Shown here piece after piece: positions 55,799-64,000 of a stretch of 64,000 bases of DNA (position 1 is its first letter; each line of letters opens with the position of its first letter). The DNA is taken from positions 265 through 64,264 of the forward strand of contig MJCC01000001.1 of assembly GCA_001766655.1 (NCBI GenBank). The letters run 5' to 3'. The notes under the pieces are model-generated. The model worked only from the letters and a program-made list of their open reading frames with translations, searched no databases and was not told where the DNA came from. The position numbers were made by a program, and so were the translations under genes. This DNA comes from Phytomonas francai (taxonomy: Eukaryota; Euglenozoa; Kinetoplastea; Trypanosomatida; Trypanosomatidae).

Positions 55799-58513
55799 TC
55801 AGCCCTGACTTTCTTCTCCTGAGTACATATTCTGGCCTGTCGCCTTGCCAAAATTGCCAGTTTTCCCTCCTGCTCGGCTGCTCTCTCGAGCTTCCCTCTC
55901 CTTAGACCTCAACATTTCGTCCACTCGTTTTTGGTTCAACTCGGAATCCGTAGGAACCCAGAAGAACGGTTCCTTCTCGGCCTTAACTTTCCGGAAGTTC
56001 GGCTCCCAACTAAAGCTGTGGAGCTTGACGTGGTAATCAATCCGCTCACGCTCCCAGTTGTCCCATTTCAGGAAAACCTTCTGCTGGTCGTCGTGATCCA
56101 TTATACCCACAGAGGTTAAATTGTGTATCTGTGTCATCACGTCCATGTCATTAAGCAGCTTACCCGGTCCTTCCAAGTCAAGCTGTGAGCAAAGGAACGC
56201 GATTTCTTCACAAACATTCTCAATGCCCCCCCAGTGGTAATGCCCGCCGTTAGAGCGCAAGCGTAGGATGAGAGGTTGCGCGACCGGGTCGACCCCGTTA
56301 AGCCTGCGCTGATGCCGCAGTTTGGCGACATATTTTAACGCGTTCCACGCAGGAACCCTGTCATCATCCAGGCAGGCGGATATCATCATCCCTGGGTACG
56401 TAACGCGGCTATTGAGGTTGTAATAAGGATCATACTTCTGCAGTAGCGCCAAGTCGGTCTTATTGTTTAGTGGATCCCCCCAATCCTCACGTTCGGCGAG
56501 AGAAAGCGGTAGATCGGGGTCGATCATGGTATTGATGATGTCAACGAATGGCGACCGCATGAGCGCATTGCCAAAGAGCCCACACCCACGCATATTCATA
56601 GCTGCGGCAATCGGAACACACCCTGCACTATTTCCCGCGGCGACCATGAGCTCAGGCTTGGTGTAGCCCATTTTTACCATATGCTCACAGCATGCAATAA
56701 AATCTTGCGTGGTTTTGATCTTATTGGGCCCTTTACCACACTCAGACCAACCGGGTAGCTCACCACCCCCGCGGACATGCGCGAACGCCACAGTCCAACG
56801 CCGACGAATCATCCACATGTAGGGAGCCAATTGAAAGTGCATCGAAGGGACCTCCCCATACGAGCCGTAGACGTAGATCAAGCAATGCTTGGGAGTGTTT
56901 GGCTGGGGCTCAAAGTCAGTCATCTCTTGCACGAACGCGTCTTTGCGTTGACATATCGTGATGGGAATTTCGGTTCCGTCTTCCGAAACACAAAAGTCAC
57001 GGTACATGCTGTAGGGCCACATGTAATCCCAGGGTGTAAATTGCTCCGACTGACGCTGCGTAAACAAAGCGTCCGGCGAACACAGCTTGGCCTTTTCGGC
57101 TGTCATGTCAGAACTAAAATTGAAGACACAATCCCGACTTGGCTGGGTAATACTGCTGTACACAAAAGCCATTGAACTTTGCACAAAGTTTCGATTTAAT
57201 CCCGGTGTCACGGATGCGAGTGGCGGAAAGTGTAAGACCAAATCGTCTTCTCTTGAGGCTCGAGCTGCGGCCTCAAGGCCACGATCCAGTTTAACGATTC
57301 GTATATGGTTGATCCGCTCAAAAGCGTAATGGCTTTCGTACACCACAAGCCGACCGTCGAAAATGTCGATATCTGAAATCTGGAGATCGGATCGGTGTGG
57401 AATGAGCTCCTTCCATTCGGCATTTACTCCAAATTTAAGAGCAACTTCATCACGTGTGTACACAACCCTAAAGTTTGAGCCTTTATCCGATGTAACCATC
57501 ACAAAGTGACCATGGTAGTGTTCGAGCCAATTCCATCCGTTCTTCCCAGCAACTTCAACCGGTTTCCCACCGGGGAAAAAATGGCTCAACTCCGTCGGAA
57601 TAATCGGATAGGAGGCTGGCAAAATTAGCACACTCCCATCTACTTTAGAATCCGAAGTTATTGTAATAAACTTGCCATCTTTTGTTTTTCTGACGTCAAC
57701 GAAAAACTGTTCATCATCATCACGATAGAGCTCTTTGGGTGGCTCCAGAATCCCAGGGCGGATTTCTTGCATCATGACACGATGTGGTCGATTTAACTGA
57801 TTGGATTCGGTGAAGAAAAAATTGTTTCCCGAGCCAAACTCGATCCCCACAATATTGTTCCCACGAATAACATGAAAAAGGCTTGCATTGTCGATGCTCC
57901 TTACATGGCAAATGTATCGATCCCCACCTTCGATAGATAAGGTGTACGCCAGATAGCGACCGTCCTCAGAGACACGACAAACACCAATTGTGCAGTCGTT
58001 ATAGCCAAAATGCTGCTGCAGCAACACAGGGTTTATAAGCTCCTCGGCCAGTATGTCAGCCTCGCCAAACCTTTTCCGATAAAACCCAATCGCGTTGGAG
58101 TCATGACCTGGAACAATGCGGGTGAAGTAAATGTAGTCCCCGATCCTCTCCTCACCCTTGTCGTATCCGCCCTCACGCGTTGTAACCACCACTTTAGCAT
58201 CTAACTCAGCCCATAGACGCGCTTTTGTATGCTTGAGATCAAATTTTGAGCTGATTAGCGAAAAATGACGTATTTCTTTTTTGACATATTTCAGGGTATC
58301 ACGATGAAATAAATCCTCCATGTATTGAAACGGATCACTCTTTTGTTTTTCGTCATGCAGTATGAAAGACTCCGGGACTTCCTTTGGTAGAGGACCATCC
58401 AGCACTGGAAGGGAGTACGTATTGCGTAACTGTGGGCAAAAACGATTCACCACTTTTCGTACAGCATTGTAAAACAAGTTTGATCTTGGAACCCAAGGTT
58501 GAAGTGCAGTCAT
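55799..58513 (-). CDS. OPB2: S9A serine peptidase, oligopeptidase B-like (OPB2 type)
   Basis: The 904-residue protein has a beta-propeller region (about 110-480), then the alpha/beta-hydrolase domain. HVRGGGELPGWSECGKG near 580 is the S9A hallmark. The nucleophile is in AAGNSAGCVPIAAA near 630, with Cys where most relatives have Gly after SAG. The Asp is in ACLDDDRVPAWNALKYV near 720, and the His in NGGHYHWGG near 760. So the catalytic triad is complete. About 130 extra residues follow the His, ending in a Lys/Gly/Ser-rich tail. Trypanosomatids have a second, longer oligopeptidase B-like enzyme (OPB2) with this kind of extension. Expected in the cytosol, cleaving short peptides. Substrate preference cannot be read here. 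Confidence 0.85.
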   Translation of the reverse strand: MTALQPWVPRSNLFYNAVRKVVNRFCPQLRNTYSLPVLDGPLPKEVPESFILHDEKQKSDPFQYMEDLFHRDTLKYVKKEIRHFSLISSKFDLKHTKARLWAELDAKVVVTTREGGYDKGEERIGDYIYFTRIVPGHDSNAIGFYRKRFGEADILAEELINPVLLQQHFGYNDCTIGVCRVSEDGRYLAYTLSIEGGDRYICHVRSIDNASLFHVIRGNNIVGIEFGSGNNFFFTESNQLNRPHRVMMQEIRPGILEPPKELYRDDDEQFFVDVRKTKDGKFITITSDSKVDGSVLILPASYPIIPTELSHFFPGGKPVEVAGKNGWNWLEHYHGHFVMVTSDKGSNFRVVYTRDEVALKFGVNAEWKELIPHRSDLQISDIDIFDGRLVVYESHYAFERINHIRIVKLDRGLEAAARASREDDLVLHFPPLASVTPGLNRNFVQSSMAFVYSSITQPSRDCVFNFSSDMTAEKAKLCSPDALFTQRQSEQFTPWDYMWPYSMYRDFCVSEDGTEIPITICQRKDAFVQEMTDFEPQPNTPKHCLIYVYGSYGEVPSMHFQLAPYMWMIRRRWTVAFAHVRGGGELPGWSECGKGPNKIKTTQDFIACCEHMVKMGYTKPELMVAAGNSAGCVPIAAAMNMRGCGLFGNALMRSPFVDIINTMIDPDLPLSLAEREDWGDPLNNKTDLALLQKYDPYYNLNSRVTYPGMMISACLDDDRVPAWNALKYVAKLRHQRRLNGVDPVAQPLILRLRSNGGHYHWGGIENVCEEIAFLCSQLDLEGPGKLLNDMDVMTQIHNLTSVGIMDHDDQQKVFLKWDNWERERIDYHVKLHSFSWEPNFRKVKAEKEPFFWVPTDSELNQKRVDEMLRSKEREARESSRAGGKTGNFGKATGQNMYSGEESQG

Positions 58514-58840
58514 CTAACCTTAAGAAAGACGCTAAATAAAGGAATAAACCAACTGAAAAAAAGATTGAATCCATACATAAGTACAGGCGCGCACACACAC
58601 ACAAAAAAAAAAGAGAAGAAAAGAAGCAAAAAAAGAGAAAGTAAAACGCATTTGTAAGGATTCTGTTTCAGTGATATTGCTATTTGTTACATTCCATTCG
58701 TTACACTTTTTTTTAAATTATTGTGGAAGTTAAAAATGAAGAAACAGACAGGCATAAATGTTCGTTTGAAGAAAAAAAAGAAAAAAAACTACTTTCTATT
58801 GGGGAAAGTAGATAGAAAAGTACCCGCTAAGGTTTTATCT
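58514..58840. other. Spacer; no gene seen
   Basis: A-rich spacer with a CACACACACA run near 58594 and several A8-A9 runs. No gene is seen. Confidence 0.7.
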
Positions 58841-60061
58841 TCATTTGCTTTTCGCCTGAATATCGATTTTCTGCTGCGAACCTTGTGAAAGACCTACGAT
58901 CGAGGCAACTCCCTCTTTCGAAAAATTTGACAACCAGTTGTCCTTAAACCAACCGATAGTGTCCTCCCAACCCTCAGAAAAAGGAATTATCGGTTGGTAC
59001 TCGAGATCCCTCTCAGCCGCTTCAATACGAAACCATCTGTTCATGGTCAAGACAAAAACGTTAAATACGTTATGCTTGAATGTTGTGTGCATCAGACTAC
59101 CCAATACCTCAGAAATTAGTGCAGCAAGGTAAAGGGCCCAGAAAGGGTAATGCATTTTTTCCTGAATTGAAGGAAAATTCATCTTGACAATGGCCTTGTC
59201 AATTTCTTTCCAAAAAATACAATACGCCCCTGGCTCCGGGTGCGTGCTCCCATCGGTTACGATGTAAAACTTGCCAAGAATGGGGGATCCCTTGTAGAGC
59301 TTGCGCTCCGCAAGCACCAGTCCGTGGCAGTAATTGTCGACATGTGTGAAGCAAATACGATTGTCGCCCTTCGAAAAAACACGCAGCCTCCCTGTACCGG
59401 CGGCCTCCAGGATATTTGGTAAAAAGAGATTGTCGCGCGGCCCGTATACTTGATGCGGCGCAACGGCAACCGCCCAGAATTCCTCATCGCACGCGGCCCT
59501 CACGGCCATTTCTCCTTCTGCTTTGGTCTCCGCGTACAATTGCATATAATGCTCAAGTGGAAGACGCGGCATCTCATCTTCGGTGAGGCCATCGATGTTC
59601 GGTCGATGAAAGAGGGAGCCTTTAAAACGAGTGGATGGCGAGGAGCTGAAAACGAGCTTTTTGACACCATGCTCTTTACAGGCCCGAATAACATTGAGGG
59701 TACCCATATAGTTGACTTTTCGGTAGAGCTCACGTGGGTGAAATGGGCCAACAGCCGCCGCAAGGTGCCAAACGCAATCCGCACCTTTGACAGCTAAGGA
59801 CACATCCTCGTAGCAAGAGATATCGCCGACGAGATACGTAATTGAGGGGTGGTTCCACAGTCCGATTCCCTTTTCCTTGGGAACGATGTCAAAGCTGACG
59901 ACTTCCTCGGCGCCGCGCTCGATTAACATCTCGACCAGCCGCGATCCGACGAAACCGGTGCCGCCGGTGACAACGCACCGCTTGGGGACGGGTGGGTAGG
60001 GGGCGGCAGCCGCTTTTCGCTGTGCGTAAGAGAGCGAAGGATTGAGCTGGGTTTCACACAT
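58841..60061 (-). CDS. Sterol-type 3-beta-hydroxysteroid dehydrogenase/decarboxylase (NSDHL/ERG26-like)
   Basis: The 406-residue protein has a short-chain dehydrogenase (extended) fold. The NAD-binding motif is VTGGTGFVGSRLVEM at residues about 31-45, with DIVP after the second strand. SSPSTRF near 145 and YAETKAEGE near 175 supply the Ser and the YxxxK active-site pair. A membrane-associating hydrophobic segment near 315 (FWALYLAALISEVLGSLM) is typical of 3-beta-HSD/NSDHL enzymes. ERG26/NSDHL oxidises and decarboxylates C4 sterol intermediates in ergosterol synthesis at the ER. Other members of the family act on other sterols or sugars, so the substrate is not certain. Confidence 0.82.
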   Translation of the reverse strand: MCETQLNPSLSYAQRKAAAAPYPPVPKRCVVTGGTGFVGSRLVEMLIERGAEEVVSFDIVPKEKGIGLWNHPSITYLVGDISCYEDVSLAVKGADCVWHLAAAVGPFHPRELYRKVNYMGTLNVIRACKEHGVKKLVFSSSPSTRFKGSLFHRPNIDGLTEDEMPRLPLEHYMQLYAETKAEGEMAVRAACDEEFWAVAVAPHQVYGPRDNLFLPNILEAAGTGRLRVFSKGDNRICFTHVDNYCHGLVLAERKLYKGSPILGKFYIVTDGSTHPEPGAYCIFWKEIDKAIVKMNFPSIQEKMHYPFWALYLAALISEVLGSLMHTTFKHNVFNVFVLTMNRWFRIEAAERDLEYQPIIPFSEGWEDTIGWFKDNWLSNFSKEGVASIVGLSQGSQQKIDIQAKSK

Positions 60062-60090
60062 TGATACAGTTGTTGATGTTCTTGATAAAG

Positions 60091-60210
60091 TTATATATAT
60101 ATATATATATATATATATTCTTGATAGTAAATGAGATGAAGATGTAGCTGAGAATTGAATGTATTCAATGGATTAGCAATAGTAATAATAGTAATAATAA
60201 TAATAATAAT
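60091..60210. repeat. (AT)n and (AAT)n microsatellites
   Basis: AT dinucleotides at 60091-60118 and AAT/ATA trinucleotides at about 60178-60210, in the spacer upstream of the dehydrogenase gene. Confidence 0.95.
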
Positions 60211-60333
60211 GAGGAACATAATAATTGTATAGGTTAGAAAAATAATCGGATCACGAACCATTATATTTCAATTTTTAACACGGAGCTGACATTAATAACA
60301 ATAACACTGAAGAATAATAAGAACAGCGGAGAT

Positions 60334-61665
60334 CTACTTTTCGCGCCATAAAGTTGCTAGCCTCTCTAATGTGTTGTAACTAGGCGCTGTGTCAGCCCAC
60401 AAATCAGTAAGTGTTGTTCCTATTGGCAAAAATGATGGACCTTCGCTTGGGATTTGTGGATCAAGGCCACGTTTACGATCAAAAAGTACCTTATGGAGGG
60501 CCCTTTTTTTAGGAATGTTCGTGGTAGATAGTAATGGAAATGGTGAAAAAATGCAGTCCCGGCATAACATGGTCAGGCGGTCACAATCACGACACGAAGA
60601 ACTTGACCCAAATTTTTCAAAATCAGATGGGATATCCACAAACAAGGTCTTTTTAAGCTTTCTACATTTTTCATTAATCAAAAATTTCTTTAAACAATAT
60701 CTTCTTGGTTGCATTTTGCGTGCGAGCGCTATCACTCCATCGGTGCTCTTTGAAACGAATTTTTTTTTTTGGAAAAGAAAATTACCCAAGATATGTGGGT
60801 CCACAAGTGGTGTATTATCTGCAGTCGCAGAGGGTGAGCGACCATTAAGAGACAAGCAAATCATGCTGGAGTCCACAAGCGCAGTGAAAAGCGACTTATA
60901 CGTAGTATTTTTTCCATCTATCATTATTGTCTTTGCTGCCCATGGTGAGTTCAGTAAAAAGGGTGAAAGTTCTCTCCCTCTGGGGATGTTTAAAGCCTCA
61001 GCGATAATAATATATTTCCAAATCCCTACGCAAAACGAAATCCAGGGAAGTGTAATATTTGGAGATACGCAGACTTGTAGTTGAGGCACAGGGTTATCCT
61101 TTCTGGAATTTTCATCTACAAATATTGTACACTTAGGTAAAACATCAGAGATAAGGGATCGAATTTTCTCTGAAAGAATTTTCCCGTTGTTAGAAAGCCC
61201 ATGATACTCCAGGGAAACAGTGTTGCTTGATAAAAATATCTGCGAAAATTCCTCCTTCAATCTCATATGTAAAACCATCTCCGACCCCATAGGAAGTGTA
61301 ACCGAAAGTGGTACTGGCATTTGTTCACTCCCTCTGAAGTTGAGCTGTTGATAAGTGCAGCGACGATCCTTTGATTTTGAAAACAATGCCGTTAAGAAAT
61401 TCAAAGCAAATGCCTTTTTCTCAATTGGTAATTGAGAGCACAATCCAGAAAAAAAATGTATTAACTCCCAAAGAGGAATACAGGATGCGGTCGCTAGTGC
61501 CGAGCCTTGCTCACAACTAAGAGGAAGCTCCTTCCATAGCCTTTCGATAAGCCCCCAGAAGTAAAAAGGTTCGGAGCTGTTTAGCACAGATGTTGCGACA
61601 CTACTGCCTAACAAACCCGCCAGCTTACCAAGCTGATTATCAATAGTTTCTTGAAGGTTGGACAT
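60334..61665 (-). CDS. Uncharacterised Cys-containing protein
   Basis: This is the first minus-strand gene after the strand switch, 443 residues. The N-terminal 120 residues are helical and hydrophobic-rich (FYFWGLIERLWKELPL, LWELIHFFSGLCSQL). A Cys cluster near residue 365 (CRDCDRLTMLCRDCIF) could bind a metal. The tail contains ALHKVLFDRKRGLDPQIPS. No domain is recognised. Codon use is more AT-rich than in XRNA or the S9 peptidase gene. It could be a fast-evolving, kinetoplastid-specific protein. Confidence 0.65.
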   Translation of the reverse strand: MSNLQETIDNQLGKLAGLLGSSVATSVLNSSEPFYFWGLIERLWKELPLSCEQGSALATASCIPLWELIHFFSGLCSQLPIEKKAFALNFLTALFSKSKDRRCTYQQLNFRGSEQMPVPLSVTLPMGSEMVLHMRLKEEFSQIFLSSNTVSLEYHGLSNNGKILSEKIRSLISDVLPKCTIFVDENSRKDNPVPQLQVCVSPNITLPWISFCVGIWKYIIIAEALNIPRGRELSPFLLNSPWAAKTIMIDGKNTTYKSLFTALVDSSMICLSLNGRSPSATADNTPLVDPHILGNFLFQKKKFVSKSTDGVIALARKMQPRRYCLKKFLINEKCRKLKKTLFVDIPSDFEKFGSSSSCRDCDRLTMLCRDCIFSPFPLLSTTNIPKKRALHKVLFDRKRGLDPQIPSEGPSFLPIGTTLTDLWADTAPSYNTLERLATLWREK

Positions 61666-62897
61666 CTTTTTAATAATAATAAAAGAATAACAAAGGCTTT
61701 ATTACGTAGAGAAATCAAGATAAAAAAAAACAAAATAGGGGTCAGGTGGCTCTTTTTTTTTTTTTGAAACGGTAAGAACACCCCATCAATACGTAATAAA
61801 GCCGCTGGGGTTGGGGTAAGATGGGCCCCCTAGAATCTGGAAGCCGAAATCAAAAAGGTAGGGTCAGAATTTTATTTTGCAAAGCTCTAGATTGAAAAGC
61901 CCCTTGGGAATATATAATAAAAGTTTCTGAATGATAAAATTACTTGGATGGAGTCGAAAGCCCGGGCGACCTCATCTCGAATTTTCGTCAAAAGGAAAAA
62001 AAGGCACATCTGATTATACAACCATTAGTGGGCGGCCCTTTGGGGTTGCACGGCGCCCACCCAACAGCAAACGCAGCAATCACCCCAGTTTAATTGAAAA
62101 TAAAAGAGGTGAAGTGCAAGTCGCCCAAAATGAAAAGGGAAAAGAATAATTTTAGCCCCGCTATTTGACAAAAAAAAAAACATTGTCTCGGAATGTGGAA
62201 ATTCTGAAACAGAAATCCTTGGGAGTTGGAAAAGTAAAATTTCACAATTTAAGCAGGGTGGTGGCGCTCACCAAAATTATTACTTCAGGTGGGGGGTCCA
62301 CATTTTTTTCGTATCAAGAAATTGTCAGTTTGGTAAATGAAATATTTGGGTTGCGGCATGTTACCTAGATGCTTGAGTGTTTCCACAAATCATTTATATT
62401 AGTGATTTTTTTTTCATTTTTTATTTACCTGCGGTTCCTTTGCAGCGTGGAATACGAAAGCGGACGTTTATGTGTAGTCGTTGGTTAAAGATGTTGTGAG
62501 ATCACTCTAGATTGACTATTAAGATTTAACTCCTTATTTAGTTGTATAGATCCTTGTAGAGAAAATAGGATGCTGAGATAGTCCCAGAATTAATTATTAG
62601 CCTTGTTTTCACCCCAAAAGCTATATATAGTAAAATAATTTATGTGTTTTTTTTATTTGTTAGGTTATCTTTGGATAAGTAAGTAGTGAGTTAAAAAGCG
62701 CGGAGAGGAAAATCTAGGCACGAATGCATAACTGCACTTGAATGAATAACCTAGATTTAACAAGTATATATATTTATATATAATATATATATATAATTCC
62801 GCTTGGACTGCTATTCTTTTTATCTTAGTGTATTCGCAAAAAGTTAAACATTACTGAAAGAATAATATACCAATAAATAAAAATCCAGGTGTCAAGT
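61666..62897. promoter_or_regulatory. Divergent strand-switch region, probable Pol II transcription start zone
   Basis: Genes to the left point left and the gene to the right points right, with 1.2 kb between. In trypanosomatids, divergent switches are where polycistronic transcription starts on both strands, usually from broad, motif-poor promoters marked by histone variants. The interval has G-rich patches (GCTGGGGTTGGGGTAAG at 61804-61820, GGTGGGGGG near 62289), T/A runs and an AT repeat at 62763-62797. One plus frame at 61931-62149 is Ser/Gly/Lys-rich and is not called as a gene. Confidence 0.7.
62811..62828 (+). promoter_or_regulatory. Probable spliced-leader acceptor of glutamine synthetase
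   Basis: Pyrimidine-rich CTATTCTTTTTATCTTAG ends in AG at 62827-62828, 69 nt upstream of the start codon. Layout and distance are typical for trans-splicing. Confidence 0.5.
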
Positions 62898-64000
62898 ATG
62901 AATAATACTAGTAAGCAGGCAGTCCGTGTGACCTACATTTGGCTTTCAGGAAAGGATTCTCACCATGATATTCGCAGCAAAGATCGCACAATGTATCTGA
63001 CTCCAGAAGATATATCAAAACCACCAAAGTCACTCGTGGCCGAAGGAGTTTTCCCCGTGTGGAACTTTGATGGTTCATCAACTGGGCAGGCGAAATGCAT
63101 TGACACCGAAATTTTGCTAAATCCTGTGAATGCTTTCCCTTGTTGCCTGCCTCACTTTTCAACTAAGATCCCGTGGATTCTGGTTTTGGCGGAGTGTTAT
63201 TTGCCGAACGGTGAGCCCTCTTCCGATAACACCCGAGCCTTGGCACGACAGATCTTTGAACAGCTTTCGGATGAGCACCCCTGGTTTGGTTTGGAGCAGG
63301 AGTATTTTTTAATTGAGCGTAACCGCCCCTATGGGTGGCCCGAGAAAGGGTTTCCTGCCCCGCAAGGTCCTTACTACTGCTCCACGGGTTCGAACAGGGC
63401 TATGGGGCGCCGTTTCGTCGACGAGCACTATGAAATTTGTTTGGAAATGGGCCTGAATATATCCGGCACGAATGCTGAAGTGACCCCGGGTCAGTGGGAG
63501 TTTCAGGTGGGGCCCTGCGAGGGCTTAGAAATGGGAGACCAGTTAATAGTTGCGCGATGGGTGCTTCTGCGTGTGCTTGAAAAATACGACTTGGACGTTG
63601 ACTACAGAGCGAAACCAATCGAAGGCGATTGGAATGGAAGTGGACTGCATACAAATTTTTCGACAAAGGCGACGCGCGATGAGGACGGGCTTAAGGTCAT
63701 CCACAATTACATCGAACAGCTGAGTCGAACTGTGGACACGGACATTATTTTTTATGGTGCGGAAAATGACAAGAGGCTAACGGGAAAGCACGAAACCGCG
63801 AAGGCGACGGAGTTCAGCTTCGGTGTTGGCACACGCGGGACTTCTATTCGAATTCCAAACTCGGTAGCGAATGAGAAAAGAGGTTATATGGAGGACCGCC
63901 GGCCCGCTGGCGACGCTGATCCTTACTTGGTGACATCACGTTTACTCGCATCCTGTCTTGGACTTGAGACTCCTTTTCTCGATCTAGCTTCCAAAAAATA
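62898..64000 (+). CDS. GS: Glutamine synthetase (ends at the window edge)
   Basis: The frame opens with ATG at 62898 and is open for 367 codons. The last two bases of the window are TA, so the stop is very probably the next base. The grasp domain contains VWNFDGSSTGQA, in which the Asp belongs to the conserved GS loop. WFGLEQEYFLI and NAEVTPGQWEFQVGP supply metal-binding Glu residues. NGSGLHTNFST carries the loop with His, and NDKRLTGKHETA with GTRGTSIRIPN completes the glutamate/ATP site. It is the compact eukaryotic (type II) form, normally about 360-380 residues. It combines glutamate and ammonia using ATP. First gene of the rightward unit. Confidence 0.95.
   Translation, partial: MNNTSKQAVRVTYIWLSGKDSHHDIRSKDRTMYLTPEDISKPPKSLVAEGVFPVWNFDGSSTGQAKCIDTEILLNPVNAFPCCLPHFSTKIPWILVLAECYLPNGEPSSDNTRALARQIFEQLSDEHPWFGLEQEYFLIERNRPYGWPEKGFPAPQGPYYCSTGSNRAMGRRFVDEHYEICLEMGLNISGTNAEVTPGQWEFQVGPCEGLEMGDQLIVARWVLLRVLEKYDLDVDYRAKPIEGDWNGSGLHTNFSTKATRDEDGLKVIHNYIEQLSRTVDTDIIFYGAENDKRLTGKHETAKATEFSFGVGTRGTSIRIPNSVANEKRGYMEDRRPAGDADPYLVTSRLLASCLGLETPFLDLASKK

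Noticed and set aside
7925..62797. CRISPR array, operon or integron-like structure among the many short repeats
   Set aside because: All repeats are simple microsatellites or the listed duplication; the genome is plainly eukaryotic.

Overview
The window reads as nuclear chromosome from a kinetoplastid flagellate, most likely a trypanosomatid. Genes are intronless and packed head to tail on one strand. They use the standard code with TAA, TAG and TGA all as stops, and have AT-rich, microsatellite-rich spacers with pyrimidine tracts suited to trans-splicing. Several products are typical of the group: a 1408-residue XRNA, an oligopeptidase B-like S9 peptidase, a kinesin and LZTFL1. A retroposon carries what looks like the ingi/L1Tc 5' signature. 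I recall, unchecked, that XRNA, RNase H1 and glutamine synthetase also lie close together on Trypanosoma brucei chromosome 7, so the right part may be syntenic. I cannot name the species.

Layout. From 1642 to 61665 all credible intact genes are on the minus strand, forming one directional cluster transcribed right to left. At 61666-62897 the strand switches, and glutamine synthetase runs rightward from 62898 to the window edge. This divergent switch is the probable promoter region for both directions. At the far left, a hexamer-repeat reading frame on the plus strand ends at 147, so 148-1641 may be a convergent switch where the cluster ends.

The left 8 kb is accessory in character. A glycosyltransferase gene and its 3' flank are tandemly duplicated: the left copy is intact, the right copy (4840-6144) is broken by frameshifts. 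Other decayed coding fragments lie at 3369-3586 and 7252-7491. A single N at 347 sits between two identical 46-bp blocks and is probably an assembly join.

The middle and right hold conserved single-copy genes. RNA and protein production: mitochondrial ribosomal mL46, TRM112, XRNA. Genome maintenance: NBS1/nibrin-like, RNase H1, an SAMHD1-like HD hydrolase. Proteostasis: proteasome beta6, secretory cyclophilin, S9 peptidase. Membrane and ER: ABCG transporter, TMEM209-like, TMEM147-like, a sterol-type dehydrogenase. Flagellum and cytoskeleton: kinesin, LZTFL1. The rest are conserved-looking hypotheticals, including a WD40 protein with a PB1-like domain and two adjacent proteins with possible PH-like C-termini.

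The most interesting non-coding object is a 332-bp element at 11837-12168, flanked by 8-bp direct repeats. It begins with a sequence resembling the 77-79-bp signature of trypanosomatid retroposons and can be folded like an HDV-type ribozyme. Genes in such clusters are co-transcribed without being functionally grouped, so neighbourhood says little about function here.
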